Assembly: GCA_030248135.1 (NCBI GenBank)
Contig: JASANC010005875.1
Span: 1-64,000 of the forward strand
Reading direction: 5' to 3'
Source of the DNA: Theristus sp. LFF4_11
Taxonomy: Eukaryota; Nematoda; Chromadorea; Monhysterida; Xyalidae
DNA length: 64,000 nucleotides
In this document: positions 34,083 through 44,785 of the stretch, one piece after another
Layout of the letters: each line of letters opens with the position of its first letter
How positions within the stretch are numbered: the stretch's first letter is position 1
Program-made: the position numbers and the translations under genes
The notes under the pieces: generated by a model
Database searches by the model: none
What the model saw: only the letters and a program-made list of their open reading frames with translations
Told to the model about the DNA's origin: nothing

Positions 34083-37000
34083 ATGCTGAAACTCATCGCT
34101 GTATGCTTCGCGTTTGTCTCACTGAGCACCGCTGCACTGTTTGACATTGCCGACGAATACCCCGAAAGATGTAAGTGTTTTGGGAATGTGTTTGCTATTT
34201 CATTTGGTATTATTGTGTTTCGTTTGTGAACGCTTCCAAGTTTCAAAATAGACATTGATCGCAAAAATGGACCAAAAGATAGTCTGTTTGTCTGTAAATT
34301 TTGCAACCTGACCGATCAGCACCTAATTTTACGTCAGGCTCGACACGCGGGAAAAAGAAAATTCAAAACTGTTGCGAATCTTTTTTAAAGATTTTTTGGC
34401 ATTTATATACGCCCGCACGCAACTTCGCTGTTTTATCTGACGGGAAAAGAAATTATTGCAATAATTCCAACCAAAAACGACACCGTTTTGTTTTGCGCGA
34501 CCAGGCTACGATGAGTTCAACCACGACTTGGTCAGACCGGAGCCGCTGACGTGCGGCGGCCGCATCTGCGACTTTGACAACGAACTGTGCCTGGCACAGT
34601 TGGACACGCCGGGTGACACGCACGAGTGTGTCAAAGGTGCACGTTGACACATTTAGATTGCGTTTTGCGAACGTTTTTGTTAGTTGTGTTAGAAGATTTT
34701 GTTAGTATCTTAGATATTTCAGTTCAAGTTCTCGTGAAGGCCATTTGATCCGTTTTCATGCGTGTGTATTTCGGCGCTGGGGAAAGTCGATTTGAAAACA
34801 GAATGACGATACATGGTTACCAATTTCAACTCAGAACCAGTGTTGAGATCTGATCGTCGTTGTGGATTGGAGTGGACGTCCATCGTGCAAGAAACTCCAT
34901 TTTTTCATGTGTTTTTTTATTCTTCAGTGTTCGCGGAGTGCACTGACAACGGTTTCGAGCCGGAACCGAGACCGCGACCGGAACCGCGACCGCGACCGCG
35001 ACCGGAACCGCGACCGCGACCGCGACCGGACACCACGGAAGATCGCCCACGCCGGTTCAACTCGAAACTATGGAAAATCGCCAATCGATATCCAAGCCGA
35101 TGTGCGAGTTTCCCCACCATTGTTCCTGTCCTTTACTATTCTCATCGGGTTTGTTTCTGCTCTTTTTTTGTTTTCACGTGTTTCTCTGGAAATGCTGCAC
35201 AGGCTACGTTCTGTCCAACCACGAATTGGCACGGCCGGAGCCGGAGACGTGCGGCGACCGACGGTGCAACGACCGCACCGAGATCTGCGTGCACCAGCTG
35301 GACGTGCCCGGGCGGCCCGTCGAGTGCTACGGAGGTTCAGTGTCGCGTCAATTCTCGTTTTTTGTTGTTCCTTGCTCACCAAACCCACGACAAAACGCGA
35401 TTGGTCTTTTGTGTTGACTTTAGCTGTTTGGATTTTTTCCCAAGCAACTTTGTTTTTTAGTTTTTTTTTTGCAATTTTCTAAGAAATTGCTAACTCTGTT
35501 CCGAAACAAATAAAATGATCGATATCAATATTTTCGTTGGACTCCATTTCAGTGCCAGACACTTGCAAAGAGCGCGACGAGGAGACGTCGACGGAGGAGC
35601 CGTGGAAGAGCAGAGAAACCGACGACAAAACGAAAGTGGTCGTCATTGTGCAAGGACAGGTTGAAGCACTCGTTTCAATATTGTAAAGCAATTTCTGATT
35701 TTGTTTCTGTTTGTGGTTGCATGTGGATGCTTTATGTTACCAGCACACAAAAAAAACCATAAATTACGCACTGATGGTGATTTTAAAAAATTCAAAACCG
35801 AACGCCATAACCAACGATTTTGAGGACCGCGATCGTGTTTTCTGTGACTGAGGCGCGGTGTAGCACCTCGTGAATGATGTTGTTGAAGAGCACTCAGTGT
35901 CTAATTTTTGCCACCATATCAAAATCGAGCGTTTGTTGAAACGTTCATGATGAACGTGGTTAATGAGAATCAGTCCGTTAACATTAACGAGACGTTCGCA
36001 TCGCGTTCCAGTGCACCGATCAGAATCAGCTGTGCAGTTTTTGGGCCGGCTTTGGCGAGTGCGCGAAAAATCCGGCCTACATGCTCGCCTACTGTCAGCG
36101 GTCCTGCAACTCATGCGGCACACCACCGGTGGTGAGTTGGCAACGCGGCGCGCGGTTTTCGGCACGCGTAGCATTAAAAGCAGCCGAAGACAAGATCACA
36201 GGTTTTGCCGGTCGATCCTGTCGTTTCACGATAACGATTACAATACCGTAAAGTCTTGCATATAAGGTTTCTCCCACTTATAAGACTCATGAGAAACTAA
36301 AGCACGGCGGGAAACCAAAAAAATTCAAAATTTTGACTTGGTGGAAATCCCACCCCGTTTATAAGGGCCGGACTTCCTAATATTTGCTTTATAAGATCTT
36401 TTCCCACTTGTCACGCAAAATTCCACTTTTTTCAGAAATTTTTGTTTTTTTTTAAATTTATAAGGAGACCTTACATGCAAGACTTTACGGTATCTTCCCT
36501 CACATCCCCAGGGATCTTCCTTCACATCCCTCACTTCCCTCAATGACCCAGCCCCCCCCCGCATGCAACCTTGCTTTCCCCCAAATGCACCATTCACAGA
36601 CGCCACCAGTGTCGCCAGTCGGCTGCGTCGACACGCACGGCATGTGCTCGTTCTGGTCGTTGGTCGGCGAGTGTGCCAGTAACCCGGCGTGGATGCTGCC
36701 CAACTGTCGACGCTCCTGCAACAATTGCGTCGTTGCACGTTCGTTTCAGAGAGTTTTAATTCCGACCGGACCCCCTGCGAACACCCCAGCATCGGGCGTG
36801 TGGTGCATCGCGGTCGCGAGCCGGTACGGCGGTCTGCGGAGCCGGGCCGCGGCAAGCGCGGGCCGGTCTCACGTTCTATTATAGCCCGCAGGTGCCGACC
36901 CCCAACCCGCGGATGTTCAGCCCGCAAACTCAAACTCAATAGTAAATTTCTCTGCACCAAACAGCTTGATTCTATTTGCGGGCTAGCCACCAAGGGACAT

Positions 37001-37249
37001 TGTAGCCCGATGAATGCGCACGGGTCCGATGCGGGCCTTCATCTAACGGGTGACCACCATTGAATTCAGCCATGCGGCACCGTTTTTGCGTTTGCAGCGG
37101 TGGCGCCCGTTCTGCCGGCGGTGCCCGTGTGCCGTGCCGACCGCCACCCGCTGTGCGCCGTGTGGGCGTGGCGTGGCGACTGTCTGCTGAACGCGGCCTA
37201 CATGCACGTGCAGTGCGCGAGGTCGTGCGGACTGTGCAAGAAGAAGTAG
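34083..37249 (+). CDS. S2: secreted protein with two six-Cys modules and three ShKT domains
   Basis: Eight exons keep phase: 34083-34170, 34505-34636, 34928-35101, 35203-35334, 35553-35659, 36012-36131, 36600-36738 and 37098-37249 (stop TAG), about 347 residues. Exon 1 is a signal peptide (LIAVCFAFVSLSTA) then LFDIADEYPERC. Exons 2 and 4 are each 132 bp and encode the same module, both with Cys spacing 15, 4, 6, 12 and 6. Exon 3 closes the first module (VFAEC), has a Pro-Arg-Glu repeat, and ends LWKIANRYPSRC, a second copy of the exon 1 end. Exon 5 closes the second module (VPDTC) and ends with KVVVIVQGQ. Exons 6-8 give ShKT domains (CSFWAGFGECAKNPAYM, CSFWSLVGECASNPAWM, CAVWAWRGDCLLNAAYM) and a KKK tail. 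Extracellular; function unknown. Confidence 0.87.
36243..36493. mobile_element. MITE, 'ataccgtaaagtcttgcat' family, copy 2
   Basis: Ends 'ataccgtaaagtcttgcata' and 'atgcaagactttacggtat' are near-exact inversions. It is related to 17330-17862. It lies in the S2 intron between the first and second ShKT exons. Confidence 0.85.
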
Positions 37250-38266
37250 ACACGGAGAAGACCGCAGGATATGTAGGCAATGTACAGTCCGTCTGGAAAA
37301 TATATGCAACATGACGTGATGACCAACCAATCAGCGCTGAGAACTTCTCTTGATTAACCAATTAGCGCTGAGAATTGCTCATGACCAACCAATCAGCTAT
37401 TTGCATATATTAGCGAGATAGACTGTATTGTTGTGCGTTGTGACTTTATTACACTTGTTACACACGGATCGATACATATCGCCATAGTTAATAGTTGATT
37501 GATCACACGGCATGCGGTAGAAAAACTATTAGGATTTTTTTGCAATTGAATTTCAGTCGCTAGTGATCAATGAATTCAACGTCGATGTATATTGCATCTA
37601 TATTTAGAATAAACGGCTATTTCCGAGAAACCTCGAAATTTTTGTGTTTGAACTTTGAATATCCGTTTACAAAAAGGGTGTCGAGCAGTGTCACGCACTA
37701 AAGTGTTCTTGCATGGGAAAACCGCTGTATGAATTCTATAATCTTAATGAACACGACGTTTTCATTTCTGTCTGGTGTTTTTATTATCAGCGTATTTTTG
37801 TAGGTTCGGTTCGGCAACACCAATGGCCGATATTTCTTGCTTGAAACATAGTAGTTACAGCTATAGCGTCAAAAGGACTGGTTTTCCAATAACGCACTTG
37901 CGTGTTAAACGACAAACGATGTTCAGTGTTTTGGCCAAGGCCGTTTTTCAAATGTAAATTAACAAAATTAACCTAAACACATAGTTTTTTGAATATCTCC
38001 CATTTTAGTGGTGTAACATTTCATAACCGGTCCGAAGCGATGACAGAGTGAGAAAAAGTAAATCAACACGGAATTCCACCGACAAGGAATCAGCGGACAG
38101 ACCCATGATTTTCTAGTTACAAATTACACTTTTTTGCGCACCTTTCGGAACAATGTTACCTTCCATATATTCTTAATTGCTGGTGTGAACAAGAAACGCA
38201 ACAAACTGGAACTTTAAAATGACTTGAAGCGTGTTCAGAAAAAAGTTCTGTCAATATTCGATCGAC
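37250..38266. other. Intergenic S2-S3 with CCAAT words
   Basis: Bases 37318-37415 hold three close copies of 'accaaccaatcagc.' / 'ttaaccaattagcgctgaga', probably a degraded CCAAT hairpin element. The rest is AT-rich and nothing else is recognised. Confidence 0.5.
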
Positions 38267-40844
38267 ATGAAACATTTTGTTCTGATCGTCATTTCACGAC
38301 TCTTGCTGTCAGTAAGTGGCGAAACGGCAAACGGCGAGCTGTTCGATATCGCGTCACGAAATCCGAAGAAATGTTTGTTGATTAGCTTTTCGAGACAACT
38401 AAAACGTCAAATGTTCGACAAAAACCGTTTTGGCAAAAATTTGTCCACCAATTAACCAATCAAATCATACAATGATCACCATGGTTCAAATCGTATTTCA
38501 TTGTTCTCTGCAGGTTTTGACACGACACTGTACAAGTTACCTCCGCCCCCAGAGCCGTTCCTGTGCGACGGTATTGAATGTGATCCGTACAGTGAGCTGT
38601 GCTTGCAAACGAAAGATGTTCAAGGATTCTATGAATGTGTTGATGGTCGGTGTTGGAGTTTTTTCTGGTTCATTCATTGTTCGAGTTCCTTTGGAGTAAC
38701 GACATATTTTACTGTTCTTAAATACATATATATGCATTTAGTGACAGAGACTTGTGATGAGTTTACATGTTTTTCAGATATTTAGATACCCATTCTGTAT
38801 AACCTACTTTAAAAATTATATTGTTCTGACAGACAAACACCAACAAACACATTTACAGTCTACGAAACGTGTGAACCGGGTGCAGGGCATGACGAATATA
38901 TAGACACTGATGAGGAATACATTATCGACAAGTTTCCGAAACCGGAACTAAGACCGGAACCGGAACCGGAACCACATCCAGAACCAGAGCCGGAGCCGGA
39001 AACCACTGAAAGTGAATCAGTCGAGCAACCAGAACCGATAATGCCAGTGGACAGTGGGTCATTGAAGGAAACCAAATCCGAAAGTAAAGAAGAAAGTGAG
39101 GAAGTGGACGATGACGAAGACGACTTCAACCCGAATATATTGATTATTGTTACCGATCGAGTGACATTGGGAGGAACAAGCAAAATGACGGCAGAAATCG
39201 TTGGTCGTGTTTTGTTACCGTTTTAATGGGTTGGGATGCTTATTTGAAAACTGTAAACTCCGTTCTGCGAATGGTTTAATCCTGACAAATAAACTAGTAC
39301 CTATCATGTTCTTGATATTACGATCTTCTTCAGACGTGCAAGAACGATCATCCTTGGTGCAACTTTTGGGCATCACATGACGAATGCGATTTGAATCCGA
39401 ATTACATGCATTTGTACTGCAAGCAATCGTGCAACACGTGCCAGACAACCACAGTCACGGCCACCGCGAAGGACAGGGTAATCGGCACCATCATAGACAA
39501 TCGGCCGATTGGCCGCTTTTGAATCGGACTAGCTGATTGGATCCACTTATCGCTCGATGTAACCAATCAGCATGCAAGATCCAAATGCACCACAATGCAC
39601 AAACTGCATATGTTTCACAGTTTGAACGTATGAATTGAAGAAAAAACTATATGTTTCACGAAAAACCCACAAAAGTTTTGTTAAAAAAAATTAACCGAGT
39701 TTTTCCAAATCGCTACACTAACTCTATCAACCCACACTGTGACTGTACCTCCATGTCATTCAAATGAAAAAAAAACCAAACTACTCCAAGAAGCAACCGA
39801 ACATCGTGATCGCACCAAAAACCGATTCACCCGCGTTGACGGTCGACAAATGCGACGATCAACATGAACTGTGCGGTTTTTGGGCGTCGGTCGGCGAATG
39901 CGCCCGCAACGCTCCGTACATGCTGACGTACTGCGCGCGTGCGTGCCACGTCTGCACGGAGTGGCCGGTGCCGGTGCCGGTGCCGGTGCGCCCCGTTCGA
40001 CCACGGCCACCGGTTGTTGTCGTGCCTCATCCGGAAGGTGCGCGTGCTTATGATTTTCACGATTACTATTTTTTTGACGTTTTCTGATTTAGAAAATATG
40101 CGCGGGATCAGTTTTCTTCTTAATCAACAAACAACAACATTCGAAACTGATTGATTACTCTGCACCGGCTGGCCGCAGATTATAACGTACGGAATGGCCG
40201 AGTAAACATGGCAGCTTTTTTCAGGGTGCAAAGAGCGCGCGATTTTGAATGAAAGAAAAAAAGCCATTCAAAAACTCAATTGCAGGTCAACTTTTGACGT
40301 GTTTTTTGAACTAATTTATTCTTCGTGCCATTCTGTTCATTCTTTCTCCCTTGCACACACGACTGGGAATTATCTTGGCATTCTTGAAATAGACAACTCC
40401 TAGTCTGCGACTTATCCCGCCTTGTGGGAGAATACAAGGACTGCCGTATTTATTCGGCCAGACCGTACATGTTCTCGAAAAGTAATCTCGTTCTTGCGCA
40501 ATGCACCGCGCCGTGTCGAAAAAGTGAAACTACAGACACCAAAAACAAGATGTCTTGTTTTCGTCGTTTATTGAAACGATCATTTATATTCCGTAATTGA
40601 GTGTGTATCAATTGCATTAAAGAAAGTCATTTGAAAAAAAAACGCCAAAAACCGTTGATGACATGCCGTTTTCGAACCTACAGTTCCACCGCCGCCACCA
40701 TTGCGCGAGTTGTTCTGTCCACCGGACCTGAGCGCTCATTGCGCCTTCTGGGCAGCACAGCCGACGGGCGCGTGCGTGTCGCCGTTCATGCGCGTCAATT
40801 GCGCGCGAACGTGCCGCATCTGCAAGAAGAAGAAGAAACAGTGA
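38267..40844 (+). CDS. S3: secreted six-Cys module plus three ShKT domains
   Basis: Six exons in phase: 38267-38372, 38514-38645, 38859-39199, 39334-39477, 39791-40037 and 40684-40844 (stop TGA), about 376 residues. Exon 1 is a signal peptide (MKHFVLIVISRLLLSVSG) ending LFDIASRNPKKC. Exon 2 is the module with Cys spacing 16, 4, 6 and 11, closed by VYETC in exon 3. Exon 3 continues with a Pro-Glu repeat, a strongly acidic stretch (SEEVDDDEDDFNPN) and the hydrophobic strand ILIIVTD. ShKT domains lie in exons 4 (CNFWASHDECDLNPNYM), 5 (CGFWASVGECARNAPYM, followed by PVPVPVPV) and 6 (CAFWAAQPTGACVSPFM, one residue longer than usual), ending KKKKKQ. The start was chosen because the Met is followed directly by the hydrophobic core. 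Extracellular; role unknown. Confidence 0.86.
40188..40468 (-). mobile_element. MITE, 'acagtatggccgaataaa' family, inverted copy
   Basis: It runs from 'gtacggaatggccgagtaaa' to 'tattcggccagaccgtac' and contains the complement of the shared core ('tagtctgcgacttatcccgc'). It is in the last intron of S3. Confidence 0.8.
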
Positions 40845-41705
40845 TTGACACTCCGTGCGACGTGTGATTGTGGTTTGCACACCGTATTTCGTCTCCGTTT
40901 TTTTTTCTTGATATGCAATTTTCGGCAGTTTTCACACAGTCGACTAGTTCTCGGAAATGCCATTGTTTCTTCACCATGTTACCCGGTCGGTGATTATGTC
41001 GCGCGATTTGATTTCAATTGGATGTGTTTTGATAAGGTTGAATAATAATGCAAAAAGGTGACTTTCACTTTCGATGTCGGACTTACATTCATTCCCAAAT
41101 TCTCACGTTAAATCATTCGTTATGTCACGGGTTTTTCCTTATATACATGTAAGTATGACACCTTAATCGATTTAGGTGTTTGTAAGTTTTTAATTCATTT
41201 CTCGACAGCAGCTTCTTGATTTTACACATGTCCGCAATCGATCTTAAAACGACGAGCTACGTAGTTTATAGCAAAACTGGCCTGCTTGTGCAGCGACTAC
41301 TTTTCAATTAATTTTTTTACAAATTTACCACCCAAAAGCATTTTGCAATTAATAACAGGTTTGCAAACAGCCTAATTTTTGCCGTGTTACACATGAGATT
41401 GCTGATATGAAAAAATATGACAGTTAGTCACCCAATTCTAAAAACACCTTCGAAATAAACGATGAAAAGGAAAGTTGTTATTACTATAATTTAATCTTGC
41501 GTGGATCAATTCACTTGTTGTTGTTCGCACGTATAACAGTGGCGCGTAATACTGCCGTTCGTTTTTGACAGTCGACGTTGTAATGAAGAATTACAACATG
41601 ACATGAACGGAAACCATATCGGTGTTGTGAAATAACCAACTGTACTTTCACTGTTTTTGAACAGTTTGAAAACAACTCTTATCCAATATACTCCAACATT
41701 TAGCC
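40845..41705. other. Intergenic S3-S4, nothing recognised
   Basis: AT-rich sequence without repeat, RNA gene or clear promoter motif. Confidence 0.45.
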
Positions 41706-44363
41706 ATGACGACGAACGTGTTGATTCAATGCTACCTGTTTCCTATTTTATTCACCATGGCGACGTCTGATCGTCTGCTTGAAGCGGCGCGTCGAGCTCC
41801 CGAGAACTGTAAGTCCAGAGTACATGTACGGTCAAGTCAGGACATGCGAAAAAGCTTGTCAGTTTTCAGATATCAAAAAGCGACACGAGTTTTGAATTGT
41901 TTTGACATCTGAATTGCAGGCATCAATCTTGACACGCACCGACTACTGGATGGAGAGCAACCCGAGTTCTGCTACGACGACGTTGCTTGCGACCGAAATG
42001 AACTGTGCGCGCATGCACTTGACCTCGACTTTCTCGAATGCGTCATAGGTTCGTGAAAAACCAATGCTAGTTGAAGTACTGATGAAACTCCATCGCCATC
42101 ACTTCTAAGTGCATTACCGTACGATAGCTTCACATGCTTACAGTGAATGTTTTAGTGAATGGCATCATTTACAACCATAAGCTGCTAGCGACCACATACA
42201 GTGACTTTGTCGTTCCAGTGTTGGACACATGTCTGGAAGAATTCGTGAGCCTTGGTGATGGAGCATCTGGCGAGCATCATGAGATTGACGGCGACAAAGG
42301 CGGAGAGTACGGTGAATACCCCGATTACAAGGAAGACCTTGATTACGAGGAGGAAGTCATCGAGCACTTCGAAGAGCCCGAGTCCGAGCCAGAGCCGCGT
42401 CCAGAGCCAAGCGGCGCCGCGACGACAAAGAAGCCGACCACTATTGCCAGTCGCACAATCGTCGGTCGACCGGAGCTCACAACGAAAGCGACGCCGACGC
42501 CGAAAGCGAAAGACGCGAAACCGAATGTCGTCGTGATCGTGACGAATACGGTCGAGCGAACTGACGCGGCAGCACCGCGCACACTGGGCAGGATTCAGTC
42601 GATTGAGAACCTGGAGGGCTCCAGAGTGGGCGGCATTGGTGGACTGGAGAAACTGTTCAAGAAACTCGGCATCACTACGGTCGGTAAACACATGTGAAAA
42701 CAGGCTTTACTGTGTTTCTGAGACTCACTTTAGTGGAGAGAGAAATAAATTCAGTTTTTCATTTAGGAAGACGGAAAGCAAGAAGACGCGCCGCCGAAGG
42801 TGCCAGACTGCAAAGACTTGGAGCAACTGTGCCAATTCTGGGCGCACCACGGTGAATGCGAGTCGAATGCTGCTTATATGCACCGCTATTGTAGGCGATC
42901 GTGTAAGAAGTGCGACGGTATTCCCGGCAAAACAGACGAGGTTAAAATTGGAAAATTGGGCGCGTAGAAAAAAAATATCAATTTATGATCTCTCTAACGG
43001 TCTTTTTTCCTTCAACCATATACACTCTACATTTCGCCAATCTGGTTGGGCAAGCGACATGTGTTCGACGGTTCTGAAACCCGACTATGTATTTCACTAG
43101 AAATCCAAGCAGTGCATTTCAAGTTTCACACGTCTCCTAGAACTCTCTGAACTCTGTATGAACTCTGACGTTGGTTGGTAACATCTTCATGATCTGGATG
43201 TTGTTTGAAAATGAAATCAAAATGAACCGTCGATGAGTTTTTTCGCAGCTCCACCCACTGCCCCCGTCGAGGCCGGGCGAGTGCGCCGACCGCGTGCACC
43301 TGTGCCGCTTCTGGTCGGCCGTCGGCGAATGCGTGCGCAACCCGAGCTACATGCAGCGCCTCTGTGCGCGTTCGTGTCGCACGTGCCGTCTGCGACCGCC
43401 GTCGCCGTCCATAGCCGCCTTGACGGCGCGCCCCATTCTGCCGCTCCGACGGACCGGCCCGCTCGAGGTGGTCGTCCGCCCGAAACGTCCGTGCAAAACT
43501 GGTGCTTCTCACTGTCTACAGTCGAACTGATTGGTTGCATACACTACTTGATGATAAACATATGCAACTGGCTGATTGGTTGATGCATGCATTCGGTGCA
43601 TGGATTTTTGTGGGAGCAGCCGAGTTTGGTTTGCATTGAATCTATGCATCATGTAACCACCAAGCAACCAGCTAAGTTGGATATGTTATTGAGTTAGACT
43701 GTATTTAGCATCAAGTGCAATCAACATACAGACGAACTCTATAACATATCCAACTGGCTGATTGGTTGGTGGTCACATAATGCATGCGATTCTGTGCAAA
43801 ACTTTAATTCCGCCATTAATGCACAGAATGCATGCATCAACCAAACAACTAGTCAGATAGACATGTTTATAGAGCTAGACTAATTCTATTCATGAGCACC
43901 ACACGTGTCGTTGTGCTAGTAGTGGTGGTGGTGACGTTCTGCAGTTGGCTGAACTCCAGCGTAGTGTAGCATCACTGCATGGGGCGTTTCAGCAGACGCA
44001 ACCACTGCAGAAGGCTGCGCTACTTCTGCATGTGGAACGACTTTTTTGCTATGAACTACTGTCAGAGCCAAAGCCGCATTCATGAAGCAGTATTTAATGA
44101 CGCGTAGCTACGCGGTCACTAAATACTGCTTCATGAATGGCCCTTAACGTAACAAAAAAAAACAGCGACAGTGTCTAAACAAACGTATCCCAAAAAATCA
44201 CCTGACATTTCTATTGATCCCTTCAGCACCACCACCAGGCATCTACAAACCGTGTCCCCCCGATCGTGACCCATTGTGTCGTTTCTTCGCAGACAACGGC
44301 GAATGCGAGTCAAATCCGGATTACATGAAGTATTTCTGTAAACAGTCGTGCGAGCTTTGTTAA
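41706..44363 (+). CDS. S4: secreted six-Cys module plus three ShKT domains
   Basis: Six exons in phase: 41706-41808, 41920-42048, 42219-42679, 42767-42940, 43249-43486 and 44227-44363 (stop TAA), about 413 residues. Exon 1 is a signal peptide (VLIQCYLFPILFTMATS) then LLEAARRAPENC, the most diverged form of this segment. Exon 2 is the module with Cys spacing 16, 5, 5 and 10, closed by VLDTC. Exon 3 is long: acidic (YEEEVIEHFEEPESEPEP), Thr/Lys-rich, then PNVVVIVTN as in S2 and S3. ShKT domains are in exons 4 (CQFWAHHGECESNAAYM), 5 (CRFWSAVGECVRNPSYM) and 6 (CRFFADNGECESNPDYM, with Phe for the usual Trp), and the protein ends right at the last Cys. The exon 3 and exon 5 donors were chosen by phase and are less certain. 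Confidence 0.84.
43515..43885. mobile_element. CCAAT hairpin elements in the last S4 intron
   Basis: Two neighbouring palindromic blocks contain 'aactggctgattggttg' and complements such as 'aaccaagcaacc' and 'atgcatcaaccaaacaacta'. They are related to the hairpins at 18103-18255 and 50645-50805. Confidence 0.6.
44078..44145. mobile_element. Perfect-looking small palindrome, 'cattcatgaagcag' family
   Basis: 'cattcatgaagcagtattta' is mirrored by 'taaatactgcttcatgaatg' with a short loop around 'cgcgtagctacgcg'. It lies 80 bp before the last S4 exon. Confidence 0.85.
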
Positions 44364-44785
44364 CATGCGTGAAAATTTTTATTTAACGACGTTGTTGCAA
44401 CGTTTTAACGAACCCTGCAGTAGTGGGTGAATGATATTAGTCGAAACTGCAGACAGTTTCCGTATCGTTTCTTTCTTCCGATATTTCCGCGGCATTTAAC
44501 TTATTTTAAGAACGATTCGCCTCGATATGATCCTCAGTGAGTTTTCATTCTGTGATATACACCACGATGTCTGATCAAATGAATAAACTGTGAACAAAAT
44601 CACAACAGCAAGAAAAACGGAACAACAATACACTGGTAAACAAACATTCAATAATAAGCGATCAACTCAGAAAACCACCGGAAAGCAAAATTCAAAATCG
44701 GCCGGGCCCTTTTTTATATCAGTCAGCAGCAAAACCAAACAGCAGATCAGGAATCAGTGAAACAATTCTATCGATGCAACCACAG
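44364..44785. other. Convergent intergenic region between S4 and psmb4
   Basis: A plausible S4 polyadenylation signal AATAAA occurs near 44580. No gene or repeat recognised. Confidence 0.4.

Noticed and set aside
34928..35040. Separate gene from the Pro-Arg repeat frame at 34813-35460
   Set aside because: The frame reads through a donor at 35101 and an acceptor at 35203. Phase and paralogy show it is S2 exon 3 plus intron.
42185..42691. 168-codon minus-strand frame opposite S4 exon 3
   Set aside because: It is a shadow of the acidic linker exon. The plus strand fits the paralogous gene structure.
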